Shown here: positions 23,291-30,727 of the stretch, one piece after another
Layout: each line of letters starts with the position of its first letter
Position numbering within the stretch: the stretch's first letter is position 1
From: WHSV01 sp050694055
Lineage (GTDB): Bacteria; Actinomycetota; CADDZG01; WHSQ01
Direction: 5' to 3'
DNA length: 41,787 bases
Assembly (NCBI GenBank): GCA_050694055.1
Contig: JBOGWX010000070.1
Coordinates: 1 to 41,787, forward strand
Translations under genes and position numbers: made by a program
The notes under the pieces: generated by a model
Database searches by the model: none
What the model was told of the DNA's origin: nothing
The model's input: only the letters and a program-made list of their open reading frames with translations

Positions 23291-25285
23291 ATGCCTCCGT
23301 TCAAGGTCGAAGCCGAGTTTGCTCCCGCGGGTGACCAGCCCAAGGCGATCACCGGCCTGGCTGCGCGCGTCCAGTCGGGAGAACGCTTCTCGACACTGTT
23401 GGGAGCCACGGGAACGGGCAAGACCGCCACCGTGGCCTGGGCGCTCGAATCGATCCAGAAGCCGACGCTGGTCATCGCTCCGAACAAGTCGCTGGCCGCT
23501 CAGCTCTGCAACGAGTTCAAGCAGTTCTTTCCGAACAACGCGGTCGAGTACTTCGTCAGCTACTACGACTACTACCAGCCCGAGGCATACGTGCCCTCGA
23601 GTGATACCTACATCGAGAAGGACTCCTCGATCAACGACGAGATCGAGCGCCTGCGACACGCCGCGACCAGCGCTTTGTTGCAGCGCAACGACGTCCTCAT
23701 CGTGGCCAGCGTGTCGTGCATCTTCGGCCTCGGCTCGCCCGAGGAATACCTCAACCAGACGGTGAGCGTGGCTCGAGGCGGGACCGCCGACCGGGACTTC
23801 ATCATCGACAAGCTCATCGACATTCAATACGAGCGCAACGACGTCAATTTCGTGCGCGGCAAGTTCCGGGTGCGGGGCGACACCATCGAGGTCTTTCCGG
23901 CCTACGAGGAGAAGGCCATCCGCATCGAGCTGTTCGGCGACGAGGTCGATCGCATCGTCATGCTGGACTCGCTCACCGGCGAGATCATCTCCGAGCTCGG
24001 CCACTACGAGGTCTACCCGGCATCCCACTACGTCGCATCGCAGGAGCGCCTGACCAAGGCGATCGCGGCGATCGAGATCGAGCTGCAGGAACAACTGCAG
24101 CGACTCACGAGCGAGAACAAGCTGCTCGAGGCTCAACGCCTGCGGATGCGCACCGAGTACGACCTCGAGATGCTGCGCGAAGTCGGCTTCTGCAACGGAA
24201 TCGAGAACTACTCGCGCCACATCGAGGGCAGAGCCGCAGGGACCAAACCGAATACGCTCATCGACTACTTTCCCGATGATTTCCTGGTCGTGCTCGACGA
24301 GAGCCACGTCGGGGTTCCTCAGCTCAACGGTATGTACGAGGGCGACAAGTCGCGCAAGGAGACACTGGTCGAACACGGCTTCCGGCTCCCGAGCGCCCTC
24401 GACAACCGTCCGTTGCGCTTCGACGAGTTCCTCGACTCGGTGGAGCAACTCGTGTTCATGAGCGCGACTCCCGGTCCCTTCGAGCGCAAGTTCGGCGGGG
24501 AGTTCGTCGAGCAGATCGTTCGCCCTACGGGGCTCGTCGATCCCGAGGTCCAGATCAGGCCGACGAAAGGTCAGATCGACGACCTCATGGAGGAGATCAG
24601 GCAGCGCACCGAAGCGGGCGCGCGCGTGCTGGTCACCACGCTCACCAAGAAGATGGCAGAGGACTTGACCGACTACTTGCTCGAGTCGGGGATTCGGGTG
24701 CGCTACCTCCACGCGGACATCGATACGGTCGAGCGCATCGAGATCCTGCGCGACCTCCGTCTCGGTGAGTTCGACGTGCTCGTCGGGATCAACCTGCTGC
24801 GCGAGGGCCTCGATCTGCCGGAGGTGTCGCTGGTGGCGATTCTCGACGCCGACAAGGAGGGCTACCTGCGGTCGCAAACCTCGCTCATCCAGACCATCGG
24901 ACGAGCGGCCCGTAACGTGGACGGTCAGGTCGTTATGTACGCCGACGAGGTCACCGACTCGATGCGCCGGGCCATCGACGAGACGCAGCGACGCCGCATG
25001 ATCCAACTCGAGTACAACGAGGCCAACGGCATCAACCCGACCTCGATCCGCAAGGCCGTCTCGGACATCCTGCTGTTCGGACGCGAGCGGAGAGAGACGG
25101 TCCCCACGAAGTCCAAGAGCCGGCGCAGCGAGCCCTTCGGTGGGGGGCCCGATGACCTCAAGCGGCTCATCCTTCAACTCCAGGAGGAGATGCACCAGGC
25201 TGCGGAGGATCTCCGTTTCGAGTACGCCGCCCGCATCAGGGACGAGATCAACGACCTCAAACGCGAGCTGCGCGACGTCGGCTAG
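23291..25285 (+). CDS. uvrB: Excinuclease ABC subunit B
   Basis: A 664-residue DNA damage-verification helicase of nucleotide excision repair. Walker A GATGTGKT is at residues 38-45. The beta-hairpin that inserts into DNA is in YYDYYQPEAYVP (about 95-106). VVLDESHVG is the Walker B/DEAD-like motif, and the helicase C half has ATPGPFE, TLTKKMAEDLTDYL and QTIGRAARN. The C-terminal UVR domain (about 628-664, LKRLILQLQEEMHQAAEDLRFE) contacts UvrA/UvrC. ATG 23291 is fixed by TACACT six bases upstream and by the MPPFKVEAEF beginning. It converges on an unknown lipoprotein gene with only nine bases between stops. Confidence 0.98.
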   Translation: MPPFKVEAEFAPAGDQPKAITGLAARVQSGERFSTLLGATGTGKTATVAWALESIQKPTLVIAPNKSLAAQLCNEFKQFFPNNAVEYFVSYYDYYQPEAYVPSSDTYIEKDSSINDEIERLRHAATSALLQRNDVLIVASVSCIFGLGSPEEYLNQTVSVARGGTADRDFIIDKLIDIQYERNDVNFVRGKFRVRGDTIEVFPAYEEKAIRIELFGDEVDRIVMLDSLTGEIISELGHYEVYPASHYVASQERLTKAIAAIEIELQEQLQRLTSENKLLEAQRLRMRTEYDLEMLREVGFCNGIENYSRHIEGRAAGTKPNTLIDYFPDDFLVVLDESHVGVPQLNGMYEGDKSRKETLVEHGFRLPSALDNRPLRFDEFLDSVEQLVFMSATPGPFERKFGGEFVEQIVRPTGLVDPEVQIRPTKGQIDDLMEEIRQRTEAGARVLVTTLTKKMAEDLTDYLLESGIRVRYLHADIDTVERIEILRDLRLGEFDVLVGINLLREGLDLPEVSLVAILDADKEGYLRSQTSLIQTIGRAARNVDGQVVMYADEVTDSMRRAIDETQRRRMIQLEYNEANGINPTSIRKAVSDILLFGRERRETVPTKSKSRRSEPFGGGPDDLKRLILQLQEEMHQAAEDLRFEYAARIRDEINDLKRELRDVG

Positions 25286-25294
25286 CGGCGCGGG

Positions 25295-26242
25295 TTAGAC
25301 GACCTTCGGCTTGGGTTCGGGCTTGCCCTCCGGCGTCACCGTGGCGACGCAGTACAGGAGCTTGAAGCGCTTGGCGATGCGGTTCGCACGTTCGATGACC
25401 TCGAAGTAGTAGTCGAGCTTGCTCACGACCGTCTCCCGGTCGCCTCTTCTCACGGCGGAGCGGATGGTGCCGAGCGACGAAGCCGCTTGGGAGTACATGG
25501 CCAGCATCTTGGACACGCGCCCGTCGACCAGAGGTCCGGGAATACCCCTGTTCATGTCGGCGACCATGCGCTCTAGGCGCTGTTGGAACTCCCTGGAGAA
25601 CCCGGGTCCGAACGCCCGACCGTCTCGTTCGAGGGTGTCTACCTCTTGCTCGAACATGAGCGAAACGTCGGAGTAGAAGTGGAAGCATGTCTCGTTCGCC
25701 CTGGCGAAGAACCGATCGTTCAATACGCTGAACTCGTCTTGCCAGTTGCAGTCGAGCGGGAGGTCCGAGAAGTCGGTCGCAAACCACAGTTGCTCCGCGG
25801 TCTCGGCTCGCACCGTCTCGGCGGCGAAGTACTCAGCGGGGGCACGCGGCGGAACGTCCATGACGACTTCGGTCGCGTCGATCAGTTCCGAGGTACCCGA
25901 CAGGAGCTTGGCGTGGTGCTCGAGCAGATCCGCCGGCGGAGTCACGGACTTCGCTTCCTCCACGAAGTCCTCGAGCTTCTCCATGTTGGCCTGCTCCATC
26001 CGCCGGTACTGCTCGAAGGAGACCTTGATCGCAGGTCGCTCGATGTAGACGAAGTGTGAGGCGCAGAGGCGAGCCATCTCGGTCGTGTACTCCGTGCGCG
26101 ACGGTGCTCTGTCCTCGGCCGCCTCGCCGGCACCGGCCACGGTCGCCCCTCTCTCGGTTTGGAACGGCGCGGTGCAAGAGGTCAGCAAGGCACACGCGAT
26201 GGCCAGCCCCGACACCGCCCGAGCACACAACTTGATCCCCAC
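25295..26242 (-). CDS. Lipoprotein of unknown function
   Basis: A 315-residue protein with a lipoprotein signal (MGIKLCARAVSGLAIACALLTSC, lipid-bearing Cys23). The mature part is largely helical, with Arg/Glu-rich segments, several conserved-looking Cys (in RLCASHF, DLPLDCNWQ and ETCFHFYSD) that might form disulfides, and a Lys/Pro tail. No enzymatic motif is recognised. The start is GTG 26242, with CGGAG shortly upstream. A long GC-rich leader with two stems precedes it. It stands alone between uvrB and the MATE exporter, so neighbours give no hint. I do not recognise a family. Confidence 0.65.
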   Translation of the reverse strand: MGIKLCARAVSGLAIACALLTSCTAPFQTERGATVAGAGEAAEDRAPSRTEYTTEMARLCASHFVYIERPAIKVSFEQYRRMEQANMEKLEDFVEEAKSVTPPADLLEHHAKLLSGTSELIDATEVVMDVPPRAPAEYFAAETVRAETAEQLWFATDFSDLPLDCNWQDEFSVLNDRFFARANETCFHFYSDVSLMFEQEVDTLERDGRAFGPGFSREFQQRLERMVADMNRGIPGPLVDGRVSKMLAMYSQAASSLGTIRSAVRRGDRETVVSKLDYYFEVIERANRIAKRFKLLYCVATVTPEGKPEPKPKVV

Positions 26243-26261
26243 CTCGGCTCCGTTCCGACGG

Positions 26262-26321
26262 GCCCCCGCCCGGGGGCTTGGTTCCCTGAAGAGTCTGTGC
26301 TCGGGAGCGGCCCTTGAAACC
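26262..26321 (-). promoter_or_regulatory. Structured leader of the lipoprotein gene
   Basis: On the minus strand a stem GGTTTC/GGAACC (26321-26316 with 26285-26280, one G-U pair) encloses about 30 nt and is followed by the hairpin GCCCCC-GGGC-GGGGGC (26277-26262), which ends about 20 nt before the GTG. It could be a terminator-like or regulatory leader. No known riboswitch is recognised. Confidence 0.3.
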
Positions 26322-26395
26322 CAAAAATTGGATCATTCTTTTCTCGTTGCTACCGAGGTATCTCCGACCGTGACGGGCTGCGAGGATGTCTGCCG

Positions 26396-27733
26396 ATGCG
26401 ATTGGGGCGGCGCGTACACCGGTGGCGGCTGCCGGGACGCCATCCGGAGGACAAGACGATTCTGTCGCTGGCCGTGCCGGCGCTGGCCGCGCTGGCCGCG
26501 GACCCTCTCTACTCGCTGGCAGATACGGCCTTCGTCGGCAACCTCGGCGCCGAGGAGCTCGGCGCGGTTGCAGTGGGAACCGCGGCGTTCACGGCGTCCT
26601 TCTGGCTCTTCAGCTTCCTCGCCTACGGCGTCACGCCGCGGGTCGCCCGCTTCGTGGGTGCGAACGACGAGCGAAGCGGCGCCAGTATCGGAGTTCAGGC
26701 GCTGATCATGGCGGTTCTGATCGGCTCGGGCGTGACGCTGTTCGGCGTGGTCTTCGCCGGGCCGATCGTTCGATTGCTGGGCGCGGGCCCGCAGATCGAA
26801 GGACTAGCGGAGTCCTATCTACGCATTCGCGTCCTGGCGTCGGCGGCCGTGCTGATCGGCCAGGTGGGGCACGGGTGGCTGCGCGGCGCCCAGGACACCA
26901 AGACGCCGATGTACATCGCGGTGGGAGGAGCGCTGATCAACGTGGCGCTCGACTACCTGCTGATCTACCCGTTCGGCATGGGCGTGCAGGGTGCGGCATG
27001 GGCGACGGTGATCGGCCAGAGCCTCGCGGCGGGGGCCTTCCTGTGGGTCCTGATTCCTCGGTTCAGGCGCGCCGGCGCCGCGTGGGCGTTCGAACGCGAG
27101 GTCGCAGCAGGCCTATTGAGGATCGGTGCCGACCTCGTAGTGAGGACCGGCTCGCTGCTCGGGGCGATGACGCTCGCCACCGCGGTCGCGGCGCGCATGG
27201 GTCTCGGCTCTCTGGGCGCCTGGCAGATCACGATGCAACTGTTTCTGTTCCTGTCGCTGGTGCTGGACTCCGTGGCGATCGCCGCCCAGGCGCTGGTAGG
27301 GAAGCACCTCGGAGCGGGGACCCGGATCGAGGCGAAAGAGGTCACCGTGCGGCTGATGGAGTGGGGGTTGTTCCTCGGCGTCGCTAGCGCGGCCGGTCTC
27401 TATCTTTCTCGCAACCTGCTCGCGGCCACTTTCAGCAGCGACGATGCGGTGGTGACGTCGGCCACAGCGCTCATCGCCTGGCTGGCCCTGGTTCAGCCTC
27501 TCAATGCGCTCGCCTTCACGCTCGATGGGATCCTGATCGGGGCCAGTGACACACGCTTTCTGGCCACCTCGATGCTCGGCTCGTCGGTTGCCTACGCGTG
27601 CGTGTCGGTCATGGCCCTGAATTTCGGGTGGGGGACCGCCGGCCTCGCGCTCGGGGCGACGATCTGGATGACGCTGCGCACCGCCACCACTGCGTGGAGG
27701 TGGCGTAGCGGTCGCTGGACCCTGATCGGGTGA
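26396..27733 (+). CDS. MATE-family efflux transporter (DinF-like)
   Basis: A 445-residue, twelve-helix cation/drug antiporter made of two six-helix halves. The N-terminal half has the MATE hallmark PALAALAADPLYSLADTAFVGNLG, with PLY-x-x-ADTAFVG as in DinF-type members, and GWLRGAQDTKTPMY. The C-terminal half repeats the pattern (LDSVAIAAQALVGKHLGAG, LDGILIGASDTRFL). It exports organic cations or drugs in exchange for Na+ or H+. The start ATG 26396 has only a modest GAGG upstream. No LexA box was found although dinF is SOS-linked in some bacteria. A strong hairpin (27758-27789) follows the stop. Confidence 0.93.
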   Translation: MRLGRRVHRWRLPGRHPEDKTILSLAVPALAALAADPLYSLADTAFVGNLGAEELGAVAVGTAAFTASFWLFSFLAYGVTPRVARFVGANDERSGASIGVQALIMAVLIGSGVTLFGVVFAGPIVRLLGAGPQIEGLAESYLRIRVLASAAVLIGQVGHGWLRGAQDTKTPMYIAVGGALINVALDYLLIYPFGMGVQGAAWATVIGQSLAAGAFLWVLIPRFRRAGAAWAFEREVAAGLLRIGADLVVRTGSLLGAMTLATAVAARMGLGSLGAWQITMQLFLFLSLVLDSVAIAAQALVGKHLGAGTRIEAKEVTVRLMEWGLFLGVASAAGLYLSRNLLAATFSSDDAVVTSATALIAWLALVQPLNALAFTLDGILIGASDTRFLATSMLGSSVAYACVSVMALNFGWGTAGLALGATIWMTLRTATTAWRWRSGRWTLIG

Positions 27734-27757
27734 GCCGGGCAACCGCCGGGGGAAATG

Positions 27758-27789
27758 CCAGGCCCCCGGTCGCGGGTCCGGGGGCCTGG
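27758..27789. terminator. Strong bidirectional hairpin after the MATE gene
   Basis: CCAGGCCCCCGG (27758-27769) and CCGGGGGCCTGG (27778-27789) form a perfect 12-bp stem with an 8-nt loop, 25 nt after the exporter stop. It has no U tract. It lies between convergent genes and can serve both strands. Confidence 0.7.
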
Positions 27790-27810
27790 GGGCAGATGGC
27801 CGTGGAAATT

Positions 27811-27840
27811 CGTGTTGTATCCACTATGACGTACAACGCG
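27811..27840. other. Imperfect hairpin in an AT-richer spacer
   Basis: CGTGTTGTA (27811-27819) pairs with TACAACGCG (27832-27840) over nine positions with one wobble. The sequence from here to about 27900 is visibly richer in A and T than its surroundings and includes TTTTTT (27867-27872) and TTTTT (27890-27894). It may be part of the terminator region for the plus strand. Confidence 0.35.
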
Positions 27841-27912
27841 TTCATATGGTTTCGCTTCCCACGCTATTTTTTGTGACTACTTCGTGTGGTTTTTGCGAAT
27901 GGCTCTCGAAGA

Positions 27913-28941
27913 TCAGAGAGCGCGCGGGTGCCGAATCTGAGGGACTCCTTGATCCCGTCTCCGGCATTCGGCCTCGAGCCGGGGGCTCAGCCTGCGGCCG
28001 TATCCGAGGAAGTGTCGGGTCCTGCTAAGAAGCCCGCCCGGCAGCACGAAGTCTCCGAGCCTCCGCGCGACCACGAAGTGGAGCCGGTCGCCTTCCGTCA
28101 CGATGTCGCCGAGGAACGCGGCGTTGTCCTGACCGACGAACTTCTCGGCATGGGTCTGGAAGGTGATGCAGGCGGGACCCCCCGCCGGGCACGGGAGGCC
28201 GCGCGGGAGACGGGCCACGAAACCATCGGGCGCGGCTCTCAGTCTGCTCACCGGCGCAGAGAGGGGCCAACCATCTCGGACGAAGGTGACCGACGGCCGG
28301 CCGATGCGGCCGATCGCCCGGGTGGCGTGCTCCCGCCATCCGGCTCCCTCGACTCGCTGCCAGGGACCCGGCACCGAGCCTGCAGGAGCGGGATCCGATC
28401 GACCGAGCTCGACCTCGCCGGACGCCTCCCAGGAGCGCGGCGCCTCGTCGAGGCGATCGTGCTGCCACCAGAGAATGCGCAGCGGCGTGACCTCGATCCA
28501 GATGCGCGTCCAGTACCACGCCTGAGCCTTGAACAGCGGCCAGGGAACTTGCCCGAAGACCGCGGGCAGCTTGCGCCACGAGCGCTGCAGATAGCGATCG
28601 GTGTTGGCCTGTAGGTCGGCGTCCCGCACCGCAGCCTTGCCCAGCACCAGCACGGTCGGCGGCTTGTCCAGAGTGAGCCCGACCGCGTCGTCGAACAGCA
28701 GGGAGACGTTCGGGTTGCGTCTCGCCCGCTCGGCCTTGGCGGGATAGGTGACGCCGGTCGAGACGTCCACACTGCGGTGGTCATCGTTCAAGTAGGGCGT
28801 CACGGGCCATGTGATCGGTTGTCCCGAGCGGGTCAGCGACGCGTAGCGACAGGTGAGCGCCCGCGCCATGATCGGGACGACCTGGGTGGGCCAGCCTGCG
28901 GGGTTCTCGTGGGGGTCGAGTTCGGCGGCGAGGTCAGACAA
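27913..28941 (-). CDS. Tandem pyridoxamine 5'-phosphate oxidase-like (split-barrel flavin) protein
   Basis: About 342 residues with two split-barrel-like halves. The first (about 28-130) reads ALTCRYASLTRSGQPITWPVTPY, GVTYPAKAERARRNPNVSLLF and PTVLVLGKAAV, the pattern of FMN- or F420-binding PPOX proteins. The second (about 225-325) reads GRPSVTFVRDGWPLSAPVSRL and LHFVVARRLGDFVLPG. Typical members have one domain of 130-200 residues. TTG 28941 is the preferred start because it overlaps the stop of the upstream aminotransferase gene (8 nt shared) and has GAGAAGG just upstream; ATG 28869 is the alternative. It probably performs a flavin- or deazaflavin-dependent redox step linked to the PLP enzyme. 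Confidence 0.75.
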   Translation of the reverse strand: MSDLAAELDPHENPAGWPTQVVPIMARALTCRYASLTRSGQPITWPVTPYLNDDHRSVDVSTGVTYPAKAERARRNPNVSLLFDDAVGLTLDKPPTVLVLGKAAVRDADLQANTDRYLQRSWRKLPAVFGQVPWPLFKAQAWYWTRIWIEVTPLRILWWQHDRLDEAPRSWEASGEVELGRSDPAPAGSVPGPWQRVEGAGWREHATRAIGRIGRPSVTFVRDGWPLSAPVSRLRAAPDGFVARLPRGLPCPAGGPACITFQTHAEKFVGQDNAAFLGDIVTEGDRLHFVVARRLGDFVLPGGLLSRTRHFLGYGRRLSPRLEAECRRRDQGVPQIRHPRAL

Positions 28942-30082
28942 CCTTCTCGAGCTCCTCGAAGCAGCGCTCGATCTCCTCCTCGGTTGAAAAGAAGTGAGGC
29001 GATATCCGGAGTGCGTCGCCGCGCTGGTCGAGCACGACCTCGCGCTTGAAGAGCTCGTGGAGGATGCGCTCGGCATTCGGCCGTCCGCCGGGGACCCGCA
29101 CTCGAATCAGTCCCCCGCGCTGGTGCTCGCTTCGTGGAGAGAGGAGCTCGAGGCCGGCCTCGTCGGCGTGTTCGATGATCAGTGAGGTCAGTTCCTGGTT
29201 TCGGGCGCGGATGGCCTCGACGCCGACCTCGAGGATCAGGTCCATCCCCGCCGACGCGGTCCAGGCCTGGGGCAGCGTGTAGGTTCCGGCTTCGAAGCGT
29301 CGGGCGTCGTCCCGCAGGTCGAGCCTCGAGCGATCGAAGTCGAACGGCTCCTTGGTGCCGAACCACCCGACCACGAGCGGCTGCATGGTCTCGATCAGGT
29401 CGCGCCGGCAGTAGAGGAAGGCGATGCCCTGACCGCCCATGAGCCACTTGAGCGCTCCCGACAGCAGGAAGTCGATTCCGAGCTCGTGCACGTCCACGGG
29501 CACGATGCCGCTTCCGTGGAAGTCGTCCACGACCACCAAGCTCCCGGCGTCGTGCGCGGCCTCGATGATCGGAGGGAGGTCCATGATCCACGACGACTCG
29601 AACAGCACCCGGTTGATGTTGACTACCGCGGTGTGGGCGTCGATACGGTCGATCACGTCGGTTGCCTCGACCCTGATGCCGTCCGGAGAGGGCACGAAAT
29701 CGAGCTTCGCCCCCCTTCGCTGCTGGGCCCTCCACACGTAGCCGTTGGTGGGGAAGTCCATGTCGGAGAGCACGATCTTGTTGCGCTCGTCCAAGTCGAG
29801 ACACGAGGCGATCGACGACAGCCCGGACGACACGGAGGGAACGATGGCCACCTCGTCGGAGTCCGCCCCGATGATCTGGCTGAACTGGTCGCGGCACTGC
29901 TCGAGCTTGGGAAGGCCGTGGGCCAGCCACAGCTCCTCCGGGCCGAGGCGTTGCCACAGGTCGAGGTGCTCGCCTGCGGCTCGCCGGGCGCGCCGCGAGA
30001 GGGGGCCGAGCGATGCCGAGATGAGGTAGGCCCGCTCGGCCAGGATCGGAAACTCGTCCCGGTAGGCGCCGTAGTCGGTCAT
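28934..30082 (-). CDS. PLP-dependent class V aminotransferase-fold enzyme (cysteine desulfurase / kynureninase-like)
   Basis: A 382-residue fold-type I enzyme. The PLP Lys is Lys212 in LLSGALKWLMGGQGIAF, the pyridine-nitrogen Asp is in LVVVDDFHGSG (about 182-192), and SVSSGLSSI (about 83-91) is the phosphate-binding region. The catalytic-loop Cys of cysteine desulfurases is not obvious, and GWFGTKEPFDFD resembles kynureninase or selenocysteine lyase-like members, so the reaction is open. ATG 30082 lies six bases after TAGCCT, a likely leaderless start. It is translationally coupled to the PPOX-like gene. Confidence 0.85.
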   Translation of the reverse strand: MTDYGAYRDEFPILAERAYLISASLGPLSRRARRAAGEHLDLWQRLGPEELWLAHGLPKLEQCRDQFSQIIGADSDEVAIVPSVSSGLSSIASCLDLDERNKIVLSDMDFPTNGYVWRAQQRRGAKLDFVPSPDGIRVEATDVIDRIDAHTAVVNINRVLFESSWIMDLPPIIEAAHDAGSLVVVDDFHGSGIVPVDVHELGIDFLLSGALKWLMGGQGIAFLYCRRDLIETMQPLVVGWFGTKEPFDFDRSRLDLRDDARRFEAGTYTLPQAWTASAGMDLILEVGVEAIRARNQELTSLIIEHADEAGLELLSPRSEHQRGGLIRVRVPGGRPNAERILHELFKREVVLDQRGDALRISPHFFSTEEEIERCFEELEKVV

Positions 30083-30088
30083 GACCGC

Positions 30089-30094
30089 AGGCTA
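30089..30094 (-). promoter_or_regulatory. -10 element of the PLP enzyme gene
   Basis: On the minus strand TAGCCT (30094-30089) is followed by six bases and the ATG at 30082. The same hexamer and spacing precede the glycosyltransferase gene. Confidence 0.5.
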
Positions 30095-30211
30095 CCGCCC
30101 CAGACGAGTTTCCCTTGAGCCTTGGTTGAGGACGAGTTTCGCGAAAGTCCTTAACTTCACTCTGTGACCGTATTACCTTCCCCTGAGTCACTACTCGAGG
30201 AGGAGTGTCGA

Positions 30212-30664
30212 ATGTACGAGTTTCTACTGTTCATCCACGTGCTGATGGCGATCGTCTGGGTGGGCGGCACCATTCATCTGCAGATCATCGGAACGAGACT
30301 GGCGAGCGCGAACGACGCCGTTCAGTTGGCCGGCTTCACCAAGCAGGCGGAGTGGATCGGAACGCGCGTCCTGACCCCCGCATCGATCCTGATAGTCATC
30401 GCCGGGGTCATCATGACGCTGGATCGGTGGAACTTCGAACAGCTCTGGATCATCATCGGGCTCGCGGGCTTCGGGTACTCGTTCGTCAACGGAGCCTTCT
30501 TCCTCGGCCCCCTGTCGGGCAAGACCAACAAGCTGATAGAGGAGAGGGGAGTGGAGGATGCCGAGGTCCAAGGCAACATCCGAAAGCTCTTCACCTACGG
30601 GCGGATCGAGCTCGTAATCCTGATCGTCGTGGTCTGGGCGATGACGATGAAGCCGACCCTCTAG
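30212..30664 (+). CDS. Small integral membrane protein, DUF2269-like
   Basis: A 150-residue protein with four hydrophobic segments. It opens MYEFLLFIHVLMAIVWVGGTIHLQ, where a helix His and a WVGG turn match small predicted membrane proteins of the DUF2269 group; function is unknown. The start ATG 30212 has a GAGGAGGAG ribosome site (30197-30205). An in-frame GTG at 30164 lies six bases behind TAACTT (30152-30157), so transcription probably begins there, and a leaderless form with 16 extra residues is conceivable. A perfect palindrome, TTTCGCGAAA (30137-30146), lies just upstream in the spacer shared with the divergent PLP enzyme gene. Confidence 0.72.
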   Translation: MYEFLLFIHVLMAIVWVGGTIHLQIIGTRLASANDAVQLAGFTKQAEWIGTRVLTPASILIVIAGVIMTLDRWNFEQLWIIIGLAGFGYSFVNGAFFLGPLSGKTNKLIEERGVEDAEVQGNIRKLFTYGRIELVILIVVVWAMTMKPTL

Positions 30665-30713
30665 GCTGGTCGAGAGCGCGAAGAATCTGAATACGAGTTA
30701 CACGCGCGTCGTT

Positions 30714-30719
30714 TACCCT
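30714..30719 (+). promoter_or_regulatory. uvrA -10 element
   Basis: TACCCT is followed by eight bases and the uvrA ATG at 30728, so the leader is absent or one or two bases long. No clear -35 is visible. Confidence 0.45.
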
Positions 30720-30727
30720 GTGAGCCG

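Noticed and set aside
23219..25195. Minus-strand reading frame open for almost 2 kb upstream of the phosphodiesterase, giving a 1221-codon frame opposite uvrB
   Set aside because: uvrB on the plus strand is unmistakable. High GC leaves the complementary frame free of stops. The real gene begins at its signal peptide near 23218-23227.
26262..26321. Known riboswitch (c-di-AMP, cobalamin or SAM type) in the lipoprotein leader
   Set aside because: Paired stems are present, but none of the conserved core sequences of these families could be recognised.
28833..30191. 452-codon minus-strand frame overlapping the PLP enzyme
   Set aside because: It is a different phase of the same strand, rich in Arg and Pro, without the PLP motifs seen in the true frame.
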